Source: Massilia antarctica (GTDB lineage: Bacteria > Pseudomonadota > Gammaproteobacteria > Burkholderiales > Burkholderiaceae_D). Taken from it: 64,000 nucleotides of DNA. Position 1 is the first letter of the stretch. Every line of letters begins with the position of its first letter. Both the position numbers and the translations under genes were made by a program. Location: contig NZ_CP065053.1 of the NCBI RefSeq assembly GCF_015689335.1, forward strand, positions 5,890,001 to 5,954,000. Reading direction: 5' to 3'. Shown here one piece after another: positions 46,618-56,872 of the stretch. Under the pieces are notes generated by a model, which searched no databases, had not been told where the DNA came from, and worked only from the letters and a program-made list of their open reading frames with translations.

Positions 46618-47586
46618 TCACTCCGCCGTGCGCTGCAAGGATGCTTCTCCCTTCAGCGCAAACGGCATCGCCCTGGCCCAGCGGTTGGCCGACAGCGAAA
46701 ATGTCAGCGCGCGCACCTGGTGGTACCACCCGGCCGGCACATACAGCATGTCGCCCGGATTGACGATGCACTCGATCATGGCGGCCTGGCGCGCCAGCGG
46801 GAATTTATCGAAATCGGGCGCCTCGGGGTCGAATGGAGAGCCGAACAGGATGGCGTTGGCCGGATTCGCGTACAGGAATTCGTCATGGTGCGGCGGCGAC
46901 AGGAAAATCCGCTTGGTACCCCAGATTTGCGCGAAAATATTATCGTCATAATCGCAATGCAGCGGCGTTACCGTCCCCGCCGGCCCGAGCCAGAAGCGCG
47001 GCGGGCCCATTTTGCTGAAATACGCGGGCCAGAAGCACATGCTGTTCAATTCACGCAGTTCCAGATTGCCCAGGTAAGGCGGCAAGCCCTCCGCCCCGGC
47101 ATCGACCACGTCCAGATACTCCAGCATCGACATATCCTGCATGGCGCGGTCGGGCGCGAACGCCGTGTTGATGTAGTCGCCCACCCGCGCCCGCACCGGC
47201 ACATGGCTGAAGCGCTCGCGCAAGGTGTGCGGCGTGAGGCCGGACAGCGGCCAGCGCTTGGCCACGCCCGTGATCAGGAACGGCAAGCCTTGCGCCGCAC
47301 GCGCCCGAAAGGCCGCGGCGTCGGGAATGCCGATGCGTGGAATCTCGGAAATCGCCGGGAGACCGCGTCCCACGCGCCGGATCGCCTCGCGCATGGCGTG
47401 AATCGAGGTCACGCCCCGCACCTGCGCATCGCGTTCCTCGCGCGCCTGCTTTTTGGCGGCCGCATCCCCGGCCCATGCCGACTCCGTCGCCAGCAATGTC
47501 GGCGGCAACCGTGGCGCCAGGCGCGCCTGCGGTGGTTCCTGCGGTGGGTCCTGTCCATGGACCACCGGTTTCTTCTCACTTGACAT
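46618..47586 (-). CDS. Cupin-like (JmjC-type) protein
   Basis: A 322-aa cupin_8/JmjC-fold protein. It has PFLITGVAKRWPLSGLT (residues about 75-92), the metal-site motif HCDYDDNIFAQIWGTKRIFLS (in pieces; H-x-D with the third His in WYHQVRALTFSLS), and the NPGDMLYVPAGWYHQV region. This is the pattern of Fe(II)/2-oxoglutarate hydroxylases that modify proteins or small molecules. The N-terminal 45 residues are a Pro/Ala-rich leader. Natural substrate unknown. Confidence 0.82.
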   Translation of the reverse strand: MSSEKKPVVHGQDPPQEPPQARLAPRLPPTLLATESAWAGDAAAKKQAREERDAQVRGVTSIHAMREAIRRVGRGLPAISEIPRIGIPDAAAFRARAAQGLPFLITGVAKRWPLSGLTPHTLRERFSHVPVRARVGDYINTAFAPDRAMQDMSMLEYLDVVDAGAEGLPPYLGNLELRELNSMCFWPAYFSKMGPPRFWLGPAGTVTPLHCDYDDNIFAQIWGTKRIFLSPPHHDEFLYANPANAILFGSPFDPEAPDFDKFPLARQAAMIECIVNPGDMLYVPAGWYHQVRALTFSLSANRWARAMPFALKGEASLQRTAE

Positions 47587-47714
47587 AAACCTCTACCATC
47601 TTCCCGTTACTCCGTTGACCCGGCGACGAACCGATACCCTCGTCCGCGCCTCGGGGCGACAGCATAACGTATGCGATGGCGCCGTTCCACTTTCCGTCAC
47701 GTGGACGGCTTGGC

Positions 47715-49913
47715 TCAGGTCATGGCGGGCAGCTTCGCGAGCAGCTTGTCGAGCGTGAGCGGATACTCGCGCACCCGCACGCCGGTGGCGTTATACACCG
47801 CGTTCGCGATCGCCGCCGCCACCCCGCAAATTCCCAGCTCGCCCACGCCCTTCGCTTTCATCGGCGAAGAAACCGGGTCGGTCTCGTCGAGGAACACCAC
47901 TTCCTGATGCGGCACGTCGGCATGCACCGGCACTTCATACCCCGCCAAATCGTGATTGACAAAAAACCCGGTGCGCGTGTCGACCACCAGTTCTTCCATC
48001 AGCGCCGCGCCCAGCCCCATCGTCATCGCGCCAATCACCTGGCTGCGCGCCGACTTCGGATTGAGGATGCGCCCGGCCGCGCACACGGCCAGCATGCGCC
48101 GCACGCGCGTTTCGCCGGTGGCGCTGTCGACCGCCACCTCCACAAAGTGCGCGCCGAAGGTCGATTGCTGGAATTTCTTATCAAGGTCGCCGTACTCCAT
48201 GCTGTCCTCGGCCACCAGTTCGCCATCCTGCGCGGCCTGCGCCAGCGGCACGCTCTTGCCGCCGGCGCGCACCGCGCCATCCGAAAATTCCGCCTCGGCC
48301 GGATTCATGCCCAGCTTCTGCGCCACCACCTCGCGCATTTTCACGCAGGCCGCATACACCCCGGCGGTGGAACTGTTGGCGCCCCACTGCCCGCCCGAGC
48401 CGGCCGATACCGGAAAGCTGGAGTCGCCCAGGCGCACCACGACCTGCCCGATCCCCACGCCCATCATCTCCGCCGCGGTCTGGGCGATGACGGTGTAGCT
48501 GCCGGTACCGATATCGGTCATGTCGGTTTCCACCGTGACGATGCCCCTCGTGTCGAGGCGGATGCGGGCGCCCGACTTCGTCACCATATTATTGCGGAAG
48601 GCGCTGGCGACGCCCATGCCGATCAGCCAGCGCCCTTCGCGCGTCTTGCCCGGTTCGGCATTGCGCGCCTTCCAGCCGAAGCGCTCGGCGCCGGTGCGCA
48701 GGCATTCGATCAGGCTGCGCTGCGAGAACGGCCGGCCCGGCTTTTCCGGATCGACCTTGGTGTCGTTCAGGATGCGGAAGGTGACCGGGTCGATCCCGAG
48801 CTTTTCGGCCATTTCGTCCATGGCGATTTCCAGCGCCATCATGCCCGGCGCTTCGCCCGGCGCGCGCATCGCATTACCCTCGGGCAGGTCGAGCACGGCC
48901 AGCCGCGTTTTGGTCATGCGGTGCGCGCCGGCGTACAGCAGGCGCGTTTGCTGGACCGCTTCTTCCGGCTTGCCGCCCGGGAGGTCACCCGACCAGGTTT
49001 CGTGCCCGATCGCGCTGATCTTGCCGTCGCGCGTGGCGCCGATGCGGATGCGCTGGATCGTGGCAGGACGGTGGGTGGTGTTGTTGATGACCAGCGGGCG
49101 GCTGAGCGCCACCTTGACCGGCCGCTTCGCCGCGCGCGCCCCCAGGGCAGCCAGCAGCGCTTCCGAGCGCAGGAACAACTTGCCGCCGAAGCCGCCCCCG
49201 ATGTAGGGCGAAATCAGGCGCACGTTTTCCTTCGGGATGCCGAGCGTTTTTGCCATGTCGCCACGGGTCCAGGCGATCATCTGGTTCGCGGTCCACACGG
49301 TCAGCTTGTCGCCTTCCCACGCGGCGATCGAGGCGTGCGGCTCCATCATGGCGTGCGACTGGTCCGGCGTGCGGTAGGTGGCATCGAGCCTGACCGGCGC
49401 GCCGGCGAAGGCGCCATCGAAGTCGCCCACCCTGGTGTCCGGCTTGGACGACTTGGGCACGGCCGCCGAGTCCCTGGCTTGATCGAGGTCGTAGGCGCCC
49501 TTCTCTTGCGCGTACTCCACCTTGACCAGACCGGCGGCGGCGCGCGCCTGCTCGAACGTCTCCGCCACGACCAGGGCGATGGCTTGATGGTAGTGCTGGA
49601 TCTCCGGCCCGCCGAGCAGCCTGGCGGTATTCATCTTTCCCTTGCCGAGCGTGCCCGCGTTGTCGGCGCTGATCACGGCGATTACGCCGGGCGCGCGCCG
49701 GGCGTCATTCAGGTTGATCGAGGTGATGCGGCCCTTGGCGATGCCAGCACCGACCACGTACCCATAGGCGGCGTTGGGCGCGGCCTCGTGCTGCTCGTAG
49801 GCGTACGGCGCGCTGCCGGTGGTCTTGGCCGGGCCGTCGATGCGGTCGAGCGGGCGGCCGACGACCTTGAGCCGGTCGATGGGATTGGTGGTGGCGGGTG
49901 TGGTGAACTTCAT
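47715..49913 (-). CDS. paoC: Molybdopterin-binding subunit of a PaoABC-type aldehyde oxidoreductase
   Basis: A 732-aa xanthine-oxidase-family large subunit. The N-terminus (VVGRPLDRIDGPAKTTGSAPYAY), the GGGFGGKL motif near residue 240 and MRAPGEAPGMMALEIAMDE near 360 are Moco-binding loops, and the catalytic Glu lies in GVGELGICGVAAAIANAV near 690. The enzyme oxidises aldehydes to acids in the periplasm. It is the third gene of the paoABC order, 3 bases after paoB. No paoD-type maturation gene follows it here. Confidence 0.92.
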   Translation of the reverse strand: MKFTTPATTNPIDRLKVVGRPLDRIDGPAKTTGSAPYAYEQHEAAPNAAYGYVVGAGIAKGRITSINLNDARRAPGVIAVISADNAGTLGKGKMNTARLLGGPEIQHYHQAIALVVAETFEQARAAAGLVKVEYAQEKGAYDLDQARDSAAVPKSSKPDTRVGDFDGAFAGAPVRLDATYRTPDQSHAMMEPHASIAAWEGDKLTVWTANQMIAWTRGDMAKTLGIPKENVRLISPYIGGGFGGKLFLRSEALLAALGARAAKRPVKVALSRPLVINNTTHRPATIQRIRIGATRDGKISAIGHETWSGDLPGGKPEEAVQQTRLLYAGAHRMTKTRLAVLDLPEGNAMRAPGEAPGMMALEIAMDEMAEKLGIDPVTFRILNDTKVDPEKPGRPFSQRSLIECLRTGAERFGWKARNAEPGKTREGRWLIGMGVASAFRNNMVTKSGARIRLDTRGIVTVETDMTDIGTGSYTVIAQTAAEMMGVGIGQVVVRLGDSSFPVSAGSGGQWGANSSTAGVYAACVKMREVVAQKLGMNPAEAEFSDGAVRAGGKSVPLAQAAQDGELVAEDSMEYGDLDKKFQQSTFGAHFVEVAVDSATGETRVRRMLAVCAAGRILNPKSARSQVIGAMTMGLGAALMEELVVDTRTGFFVNHDLAGYEVPVHADVPHQEVVFLDETDPVSSPMKAKGVGELGICGVAAAIANAVYNATGVRVREYPLTLDKLLAKLPAMT

Positions 49914-49916
49914 GGG

Positions 49917-50867
49917 TCAGCCTTTCCTGGCATCGGCCAGTACCGCGTGCAGCGTGCGCTGGACCAGCATGATCTTGAACGCGTTGTCGTGCGTCGTCTT
50001 TGCGCCTGCCAGCAACTGGTCGACCACGGCGTTCGCGCCGCCCGCCATCTTCTGCTCGGCCGCTTCGATGCGCCATGGCTTGTGGGCCACGCCGCCGAGC
50101 GCCACCCGGCCGCCGCCCGGCAGGATCACGGCCGCGACCGACACCAGCGCGAAGGCATACGAGGAACGGTCGCGCACCTTGCGGTACACCTGCGTGCCGC
50201 CCAGTGGCTTGGGCAAGGTGACGCTGGTGATCAGTTCACCCGGTTCGAGCACGGTGTCGATGTGCGGCGTGCTGCCCGGCAGGCGGTGGAAGTCGGCAAT
50301 CGGAATGGTGCGCGCGGTGCCGCCGGCACGCACCGTGTCCACTTGCGCGTCGAGCAGGCGCATGGCCACGGCCATGTCGCTCGGATGCGTGGCGATGCAG
50401 GCGTCGCTGGCGCCGACAATCGCGTGCTGGCGGCTGAAACCGCCGATGGCAGAACAGCCGCTGCCCGGCTGGCGCTTGTTGCAGGGCTGGTTGGTATCGT
50501 AGAAGTACGGGCAGCGGGTGCGCTGCAGCAGATTGCCGGCGGTGGTCGCCTTGTTCCGCAACTGCATCGATGCGCCCGACAGCAAGGCGCGCGACAGCAC
50601 GGCGTAATCGCGCCGCACCCGTTCATCCGAGGCCAGGTCGGTGTTGCGCACCAGGGCGCCGATGCGCAGGCCGCCATCCGCGGTCGCTTCGATCTTGTCG
50701 AGACCCAGGCCGTTGACGTCGATCAGGTGGCCCGGGGTTTCGATCTCCAGCTTCATCAGGTCGAGCAGGTTGGTGCCGCCGGCGATGAATTTGGCGCCGG
50801 GGGTGCGCATGGCGGCGGCAGCGGCGTCGGCGCTGCTGGTGGCGCGCTGGTAGGTGAAGACTTTCAT
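49917..50867 (-). CDS. paoB: FAD-binding subunit of a PaoABC-type aldehyde oxidoreductase
   Basis: A 316-aa FAD subunit. The FAD-binding motif is [16 protein letters not shown] near residue 25. The cysteine cluster [20 protein letters not shown] near residue 120 matches the extra [4Fe-4S] site of E. coli PaoB-like proteins. The ATG overlaps the paoA stop by 4 bases and the stop precedes paoC by 3. Confidence 0.92.
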   Translation of the reverse strand: MKVFTYQRATSSADAAAAAMRTPGAKFIAGGTNLLDLMKLEIETPGHLIDVNGLGLDKIEATADGGLRIGALVRNTDLASDERVRRDYAVLSRALLSGASMQLRNKATTAGNLLQRTRCPYFYDTNQPCNKRQPGSGCSAIGGFSRQHAIVGASDACIATHPSDMAVAMRLLDAQVDTVRAGGTARTIPIADFHRLPGSTPHIDTVLEPGELITSVTLPKPLGGTQVYRKVRDRSSYAFALVSVAAVILPGGGRVALGGVAHKPWRIEAAEQKMAGGANAVVDQLLAGAKTTHDNAFKIMLVQRTLHAVLADARKG

Positions 50868-51511
50868 GCCTTGCTCCCGGCGACGTCGGTGATGGCATCG
50901 AGGATGTTCGAGTAAGCGCCGCAGCGGCAGATATTGCCGCTCATGCGCTCGCGGATTTCGTCGGCGGTCACTTGCGGGCGCGCCATCAGGTCTGCGCTGG
51001 CGTGGCTCGGAATGCCCTGCCTGATTTCATCGAGCACCGACACGGCCGAACAGATCTGGCCCGGGGTACAGTAACCGCACTGGTAGCCGTCGTGCTTGAT
51101 GAAGGCGGCCTGCATCGGATGCAGCCTGTCCTTGCTGCCCAAGCCTTCGATGGTGGTGACCTTGGCGCCTTCATGCATCACCGCCAGGGTCAGGCAGGAG
51201 TTGATGCGGCGGCCGTCGACGATGACGGTGCAGGCGCCGCACTGGCCATGGTCGCAGCCCTTCTTGGTGCCAGTCAGGTGCAGGTTCTCGCGCAGCACGT
51301 CGAGCAAGGTGGTGCGGGTGTCGACATCGAGCGTATGGCTCTTTCCATTGACCTGGAAGGCGACCCGACCGGTCACCGGCGCTACGCTCGGCGCGCTCGC
51401 GGCCATGTTGGCCGCGCCGGCCGTACCTGGCACGCTGGCCGCCGTGACCGTAATGGCGCCTGCGATCAACAGTTCCCGCCTCGATAGTTTGATGTCACTG
51501 AACTCGTCCAT
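50864..51511 (-). CDS. paoA: Tat-exported [2Fe-2S] subunit of a PaoABC-type aldehyde oxidoreductase
   Basis: A 215-aa iron-sulfur subunit. The N-terminal twin-arginine signal ([21 protein letters not shown]) suggests export of the folded complex. The first [2Fe-2S] cluster lies in [22 protein letters not shown] and the second in [10 protein letters not shown] and [11 protein letters not shown], as in the family. It is the first gene of the operon. Confidence 0.93.
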   Translation of the reverse strand: MDEFSDIKLSRRELLIAGAITVTAASVPGTAGAANMAASAPSVAPVTGRVAFQVNGKSHTLDVDTRTTLLDVLRENLHLTGTKKGCDHGQCGACTVIVDGRRINSCLTLAVMHEGAKVTTIEGLGSKDRLHPMQAAFIKHDGYQCGYCTPGQICSAVSVLDEIRQGIPSHASADLMARPQVTADEIRERMSGNICRCGAYSNILDAITDVAGSKA

Positions 51512-51840
51512 GTGTTGGCATCCTCTTCGCTGATGGTGTGAAGTCCCGCACGAGCCCCCTGCCCGAGGGGGGCCGCACAGGCGATCAATGGTTTGGGCAG
51601 CACATGATGGCGCGCCGGTTGAAGCAGATGGGCGTGGCGCATCGGAAAAACGTGCAATCTATCGAGATTGCCAATGAACGAAGGTCGGGTCTGTTAGAAC
51701 GCGAACATTCGTGCGATAAACGCGACTGGCGAGGGAGCGGCTGGACCTGCGAAACCGTTTACAGTCGACGGCATGTCAAAGAAGGAGCGCGGGGCTGCGT
51801 CCTGTTGGCGCTGCTCGCTGGCGCGACATGGCGCGGCCAG
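51512..51840. other. Intergenic region between paoA and the M48 protease gene
   Basis: A gap of about 330 bases upstream of paoA. Only short overlapping frames with poor codon use are seen. The paoABC promoter should be here; I could not place one with confidence. Confidence 0.45.
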
Positions 51841-51885
51841 CGCAGACCGGCGCGGGCACGCCGGTCTGCGAGCCTGTCGCAGGCT
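51841..51885 (-). terminator. Double hairpin terminator after the M48 protease gene
   Basis: CGCAGACCGGC-N8-GCCGGTCTGCG at 51841-51870 is a perfect 11-bp stem, and AGCCTG-TCG-CAGGCT at 51871-51885 lies beside it and touches the protease stop codon. No long U run follows, so termination strength is uncertain. Confidence 0.6.
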
Positions 51886-52700
51886 TACTTCTGCCTGGCT
51901 GCGGCGTACAGCGGCGCCACGCGCGGCTGCATGGCCGTGAGCGAGGCAATCCGGGTTTCGTTGGACGGGTGGGTCGACAGGAACTCGGCCGGGCCTGCGC
52001 CGCTCGATGCAGCCCCCATTTTTTCCCATACCGATACCGCCGCGCGCGGGTCGTACCCGGCGCGCGCGCCCAGTTCCAGGCCGATGGTGTCGGCTTCCGA
52101 CTCGTGCTCGCGCGAGTTCGGCAGCGAGAACAGGTAGTGCGACGCCGTGTTGGCCAGGTCGACAGTGAGCGCCTTGTCCGGCGCCAGCACCTTGGCCAGG
52201 GTGGTGACCGCGCCCGTCGCCTTCGCTTCCGACATGCGTTCGCGGCCATGCTCGCGCAGCGCGTGGGCGATCTCGTGCCCCATGACCATCGCGATCTCGT
52301 CGTCGGTCAGCTTGAGCTTGCGAATCAGGCCGGTGTAAAAGGTGATTTTGCCGCCGGGCGCGCAGGTGGCATTGAGTACCGGAGCGTCGATCAGCGCCAG
52401 TTCCCATTTCCAGTCCTGGGTATCGGTGCGGAACACCGGCACTTGCGCCTGCAGCCGCCTGGCGATGCGGTCCACGCGCTCATACTCGGCACCGCCATTG
52501 ACCAGCTTCCCCGCCGCCCTGGCTTTCTGGTTCTGGCTGCTGAAACCCGACAGTGCCATCGCGTCCACTTCAGACGCCGGTACGATCATGAACTGCGTGC
52601 GCGTGACGCCCACCGTTCCAGGCATCGTGCTGCTGGCACACCCGGCCAGGGCAGCTAAAACGCATATCACGCCAAACCTGGCCTGCGCCGTTTTCGTCAT
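51885..52700 (-). CDS. M48-family metalloprotease lipoprotein
   Basis: A 271-aa secreted peptidase. The ATG at 52700 has GGAG 8 bases upstream and gives a lipoprotein signal (GVICVLAALAGCASSTM). The zinc motif HEIAH lies in MVMGHEIAHALREHGRERMSE (about residue 142) and the third ligand Glu in EHESEADTIGLELGARAGY. It is like the LoiP/YggG family, which works on damaged outer-membrane proteins at the periplasmic face. Single gene. Confidence 0.92.
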   Translation of the reverse strand: MTKTAQARFGVICVLAALAGCASSTMPGTVGVTRTQFMIVPASEVDAMALSGFSSQNQKARAAGKLVNGGAEYERVDRIARRLQAQVPVFRTDTQDWKWELALIDAPVLNATCAPGGKITFYTGLIRKLKLTDDEIAMVMGHEIAHALREHGRERMSEAKATGAVTTLAKVLAPDKALTVDLANTASHYLFSLPNSREHESEADTIGLELGARAGYDPRAAVSVWEKMGAASSGAGPAEFLSTHPSNETRIASLTAMQPRVAPLYAAARQK

Positions 52701-52974
52701 GTTGTTACTCCGATCCATGTTGAAATAATTTCCTAGAATAATAATTTACTGAAAGCATGTCGACTTGGCTTAACATCATACTTGCTTAATCATCAAAACG
52801 ATCAGACGCCAACACACAATACGCATGCGCCCGGGCTTACTTACCGGCGCTTACATTTCTAACACTCATTAACAAAAAATACAAATTTCAGCGTAGAAAT
52901 TGAATGCCGGTCGTGAAATACTCGATCAGGCACATCATCGGCTTACCCTGACGAAAAATAACAAGGAAATCACC

Positions 52975-54348
52975 ATGACTTACCCCACTCTCGACTATCT
53001 GGGCGTCCTGACCGCGCAAGAAATCGCTTCGGCGCAGCCGCTGACATTCAAGACCTACGTTCCGACCGGGACCTATCCGACCACATGGGATCTTGAGGCG
53101 AGCACCATCACCGGCCAGCCAAACGCGATTTTGCACGACCTGTTTTCGTTCACGGCGGTCGAGGATGTCACTTACGATATTTTCAGCTTCAGTTTTTTCG
53201 ACCCCTTCCTGATCCGCCTATATGACAATCTCGGCCGCGTAATCGCCGTCGACCAGGAAAGCGCCGGCACCTACGGCATGGACCATCTATCGCAGTTCGT
53301 GGCGCCGTATTCGGGCACCATGTACGTCGACGCCGGCTGGAACCAGGGTTACGCCGATGCCAATAAGTACGTCTCGCTGTACATTAACGCGGACCTCGAC
53401 ACCATCCCCAAACCGACCAACACCCTCATCGGTACCGACGGCGCCGACCGCTTTACCGCCACCAAGAGCAGCGATCTCGTCAACGGCTACAAGGGCATCG
53501 ATACCATGGTCTATGGCGGCAAGCGCGCCGACTACAATATCGTCAAGAACGCGGACATGCTCACCGTCAGCTCGAACGTCAAGCACGAGGGCACGGACGT
53601 CCTGCGCAGCGTGGAAAAGCTGGTCTTCGCCGACAGCGTGGCCGACATGCAGTACGGCGACCTGACCCAGGCGCTGTACATCGGCTACTTCGGCCGCGCC
53701 GCCGACGTGGGCGGACTGAAGAGTTTCCAGGACCAGCTGGCCAAGCTCGGTGCGCCCACCAGCGCGAACGACCTGGGCGAGCGCTACGCCAAGGACGCGG
53801 CCGTGAAAAACCTGATCGACTCGTTCGGCACCAGCGCCGAGTCGAAGGCGCTGTATTCGGGCGATACCAATACCTTCGTCAAGGCGATCTACCATAACGT
53901 GCTGAACCGCGATGCGGACCAGGCTGGCCTCGACTTCTGGAGCAAAGCCATCGACAGCGGTTCGCTCACCCGCGCCAATGCCTCGCTGTCGATCCTGGCC
54001 GGTGCCCAGACCAACACCTCGGCCCAGGGCTTGAACGACGCGTTGCTGGTGAACAACAAGATCAGCGTGGCGTCGAACTTCACATTCGGGCTGGAAACCG
54101 ACGGCAAGGAGGCCTCGTACAACAGCCTTGGCGCCGCCGCCGTGGCGCGCGATCTGCTCAAGTCCGTCACGGCCCTCACCGATGCGAACACCTTCCAAAG
54201 CACGGTCAAGCAGGCGGTGGCGGGCCTGCCGGCCGTCGCCCGCAACGCACCCGACCATGCCGACGACCTGCCGCTCGCGCACTTCGACGCCCCGGCCATC
54301 GAACTGAACGGCATTGACAGCCACCTCGCCTCGCCCCTGTTTGCCTGA
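52975..54348 (+). CDS. DUF4214-domain secreted protein with RTX-like region
   Basis: A 457-aa protein with the ATG at 52975 (AAGGAAA upstream). There is no signal peptide. The N-terminal part (residues about 15-140) is like a pre-peptidase C-terminal domain. A RTX-type stretch (TLIGTDGADRFTATKSSDLVNGYKGIDTMVYGG in pieces, about 150-185) precedes two DUF4214 repeats (YIGYFGRAADVGGLKSFQDQL near 245 and YHNVLNRDADQAGLDFWSKAI near 305). Such proteins are common in Massilia-type genomes and are usually exported by type I secretion. Function unknown. Confidence 0.82.
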   Translation: MTYPTLDYLGVLTAQEIASAQPLTFKTYVPTGTYPTTWDLEASTITGQPNAILHDLFSFTAVEDVTYDIFSFSFFDPFLIRLYDNLGRVIAVDQESAGTYGMDHLSQFVAPYSGTMYVDAGWNQGYADANKYVSLYINADLDTIPKPTNTLIGTDGADRFTATKSSDLVNGYKGIDTMVYGGKRADYNIVKNADMLTVSSNVKHEGTDVLRSVEKLVFADSVADMQYGDLTQALYIGYFGRAADVGGLKSFQDQLAKLGAPTSANDLGERYAKDAAVKNLIDSFGTSAESKALYSGDTNTFVKAIYHNVLNRDADQAGLDFWSKAIDSGSLTRANASLSILAGAQTNTSAQGLNDALLVNNKISVASNFTFGLETDGKEASYNSLGAAAVARDLLKSVTALTDANTFQSTVKQAVAGLPAVARNAPDHADDLPLAHFDAPAIELNGIDSHLASPLFA

Positions 54349-54601
54349 TTTCCCGCATGCGCGCATGTACCGGCCCAGCCCGGCACATGCCGCTTGCCAT
54401 GCGCCCCGCCTCACGCCATCCCGTCCCGCGCCGCCCCGGATGCGCCGCCAAAGCCACAGCCGACCCGTTTTTCTCCTGTAATAAAGTCAACACCCGGGCA
54501 CCTTACGCTACAATCCCGGGCGCAGTAGTAGTACACTTCGACAGCAAAAAAGTTGCCGACGTGGCATTTTAAAAACATAAAGACTTTAAGCGAGACAATA
54601 G

Positions 54602-55999
54602 ATGAGCCTTTTCCGAACAAAAAATCTGGACGATATGGTCGCGCAAAGCCGCGCCGCTGGCGGGCTGAAGAAGGTGCTGGGGCCGCTTGACCTGGTGCTG
54701 ATGGGCATTGGCGCCATCGTCGGCACCGGGATTTTCGTGCTCACCGGCACCGGCGCGCTGACCGCCGGCCCGGCCCTGACCCTGTCCTTCGTGATCGCCG
54801 CGATGGCCTGCGGCTTCGCCGCCCTGTGCTACGCCGAATTCGCGTCGACCATTCCCGTGGCCGGCTCGATCTATACCTACAGCTACGCCACCATGGGCGA
54901 ACTGGTGGCCTGGATGATCGGCTGGGATTTGCTGCTCGAATATGGTTTGGCCACCTCGGCCGTGTCGGTCGGCTGGTCCGGCTATTTCCAGTCGCTCATC
55001 GGCGGCCTGGGCATCAAGCTACCGGTCGCGCTCACCGCCGCGCCCGGATCGATTCCCGGAGTCGACACCTTGTTCAACCTGCCCGCCATGGTCATCATGC
55101 TGATCCTGACGGCCATGCTCTCGTTCGGCGTGCGCGAATCGGCCCGCATCAACAGCGTGATGGTGGTGATCAAAATCGCCGTGGTGCTGCTGTTCATCTT
55201 TGTCGGCGCCCGCTATGTCGAGCCGGCCAACTGGCAGCCGTTCATGCCGTTCGGAATGAAGGGCACGATGAGCGCCGCCGCGCTGGTGTTCTTCGCCTTC
55301 ATCGGTTTCGATGCGGTGACTTCGGCGGCCGAGGAAGTCAAGCGCCCCGAGCGCGACCTGCCGATCGGTATTATCGGCTCCTTGGTGGTCTGCACCATCC
55401 TGTACGTGATCGTCTCGGCCATCATGACCGGCATCGTGCCTTACCAACAGTTTGCCGGGGTCGATCACCCGGTCTCCTTGGCCCTGCAATTTGCCAAACA
55501 GAACTGGGTAGCCGGTTTCGTCGACCTGGGCGCGATCCTGGGCATGACCACCGTGATCCTGGTGATGACGTACGGCCAGACCCGCGTCATTTTCGCCATG
55601 TCGCGCGACGGCTTGCTGCCCAAGCGCCTGTCCGCCGTGCACCCGAAATTCGGCACGCCATTCTTCGCAACCTGGATGGTCGGTATCGTGTTCGGCCTGA
55701 TTGCCGCCGTGGTGCCGCTGGGCGTGCTCGCCGAACTAATTAATATCGGTACCCTGGCGGCCTTCTGCCTGGTCTCGGTGGCCGTGATCGTGCTGCGCCG
55801 AACCCGTCCGGACCTGCACCGCGCGTTCCGCTGCCCCGGCGTGCCTTTCGTGCCGGGCCTGGCCATCCTCTTTTGCGTGGCCCTGATGACCTTCCTGAGC
55901 AAGACCACCTGGATCGCCTTCGGGATCTGGCTGGTGATCGGGCTGGTGGTGTATTTTTCGTATTCGCGCCGCCATTCGCTGCTGAACACACAAAAATAA
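54602..55999 (+). CDS. APC-family amino acid permease
   Basis: A 465-aa integral membrane transporter with about 12 helices. The N-terminus LDLVLMGIGAIVGTGIFVLTG is the APC signature in helix 1, and FFAFIGFDAVTSAAEEVKRPERDLP is the helix 6-7 signature of the YfnA/CAT type. RBS is weak (AGCGAGA). Amino acid specificity cannot be read from sequence. A palindrome-flanked -10-like TACAAT at 54509 lies in the upstream gap but no good -35 goes with it. Confidence 0.92.
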   Translation: MSLFRTKNLDDMVAQSRAAGGLKKVLGPLDLVLMGIGAIVGTGIFVLTGTGALTAGPALTLSFVIAAMACGFAALCYAEFASTIPVAGSIYTYSYATMGELVAWMIGWDLLLEYGLATSAVSVGWSGYFQSLIGGLGIKLPVALTAAPGSIPGVDTLFNLPAMVIMLILTAMLSFGVRESARINSVMVVIKIAVVLLFIFVGARYVEPANWQPFMPFGMKGTMSAAALVFFAFIGFDAVTSAAEEVKRPERDLPIGIIGSLVVCTILYVIVSAIMTGIVPYQQFAGVDHPVSLALQFAKQNWVAGFVDLGAILGMTTVILVMTYGQTRVIFAMSRDGLLPKRLSAVHPKFGTPFFATWMVGIVFGLIAAVVPLGVLAELINIGTLAAFCLVSVAVIVLRRTRPDLHRAFRCPGVPFVPGLAILFCVALMTFLSKTTWIAFGIWLVIGLVVYFSYSRRHSLLNTQK

Positions 56000-56021
56000 A
56001 CGCCACGGCGGTCCCATCAAG

Positions 56022-56059
56022 CGCCGTCGTTTTCGCCACTGGCGGAAACGACGGCGTTT
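56022..56059. terminator. Bidirectional terminator between permease and thioesterase genes
   Basis: CGCCGTCGTTTTCGCC-ACT-GGCGGAAACGACGGCG forms a 16-bp stem with one G-U pair, followed by TTT. The location between convergent genes fits termination of both. Confidence 0.85.
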
Positions 56060-56075
56060 CGCTATGTGCCCCGCT

Positions 56076-56534
56076 CTATTTGCCGGGCAACAGCTTCTGC
56101 GGGGGAAGCAACTTGCAGATCGCGCTCGGCAGCGGCACCGATTTTTCGGCCGGGAAGTTCACCCACACGACTTTGGCGCCACCTTCGGCGTGCAGCTCGC
56201 CGGGGTTGCCGTCGGCACCGACCATCCGGATCTGGTGGAACATCTCGAAGCTGGAGCGTCCCGGCGGTCCCACGAAGGTCCTGATCTCGATCTCGCCCGG
56301 ATACTTGAGCTGCTTGAGGAACGAGCAGTGGGCGTTGACGATCACCGGCCCTTCCCCGGCCGGATCTGGTGTGCAGTCGATCAGGTCGAACCATGAAATG
56401 CGGGCCTGTTCGATATAGCGGAAGTACACCGTGTTGTTAACGTGTCCCATCGCGTCCATGTCGCCCCACCGGATCGGCATGCGCATGGTGTGAACGAGGG
56501 TCGGCGGCAGGGTTGGGGCAAGTGTATTTGTCAT
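56076..56534 (-). CDS. Hotdog-fold acyl-CoA thioesterase (YbgC/4HBT-like)
   Basis: A 152-aa hotdog protein with the 4HBT motif MPIRWGDMDAMGHVNNTVYF (residues about 19-38; the catalytic Asp is in WGDMDAMGHVN). It should hydrolyse acyl-CoA thioesters. The substrate chain is not known. Confidence 0.9.
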   Translation of the reverse strand: MTNTLAPTLPPTLVHTMRMPIRWGDMDAMGHVNNTVYFRYIEQARISWFDLIDCTPDPAGEGPVIVNAHCSFLKQLKYPGEIEIRTFVGPPGRSSFEMFHQIRMVGADGNPGELHAEGGAKVVWVNFPAEKSVPLPSAICKLLPPQKLLPGK

Positions 56535-56659
56535 GGCGCGATCTTACCATCGGCGCCGCCAGGCTGCGCGGCACGGCTGACCCCGGCGCAACGTTTCAAT
56601 GAATACCCCAGGAACAAGCGTGGAAAAAGAATCCGTATCGCTGTACCAGCAAGGTCAGC

Positions 56660-56872
56660 ATGTCGTCCAACGTCTACATTCCTCCAGTCGGAGCGCTGGT
56701 CGACGTGCGCTACCTGTACGCGCATCCCGAGGGCAAGCTGCATATCTCGACATACAAAGGGGTGCGCGATGACCTCGATCTGTCCGCCTGCAGCACCGCG
56801 CAGCTGAAAGACAAGGCCGGCGACCCGTTGCCCTTTTTCGCATCGAAAAATATGTCTTTTCTACAAGTTTAA
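56660..56872 (+). CDS. Short protein with a resemblance to a DNA ligase OB-fold tail
   Basis: A 70-aa protein, ATG at 56660 with AAGGT 5 bases upstream. VGALVDVRYLYAHPEGKLHIS and the following YKGVRDD run like the C-terminal VEVRYLYA...PVYLGxRDD segment of some ATP-dependent DNA ligases, from memory. No nucleotidyl transferase domain is here, so it is either a stand-alone relic or an unrelated small protein. Confidence 0.4.
   Translation: MSSNVYIPPVGALVDVRYLYAHPEGKLHISTYKGVRDDLDLSACSTAQLKDKAGDPLPFFASKNMSFLQV

Noticed and set aside
54493..54520. CCCGGG sites flanking a TACAAT box upstream of the permease
   Set aside because: Six-base palindromes alone are weak evidence, and there is no proper -35 box.
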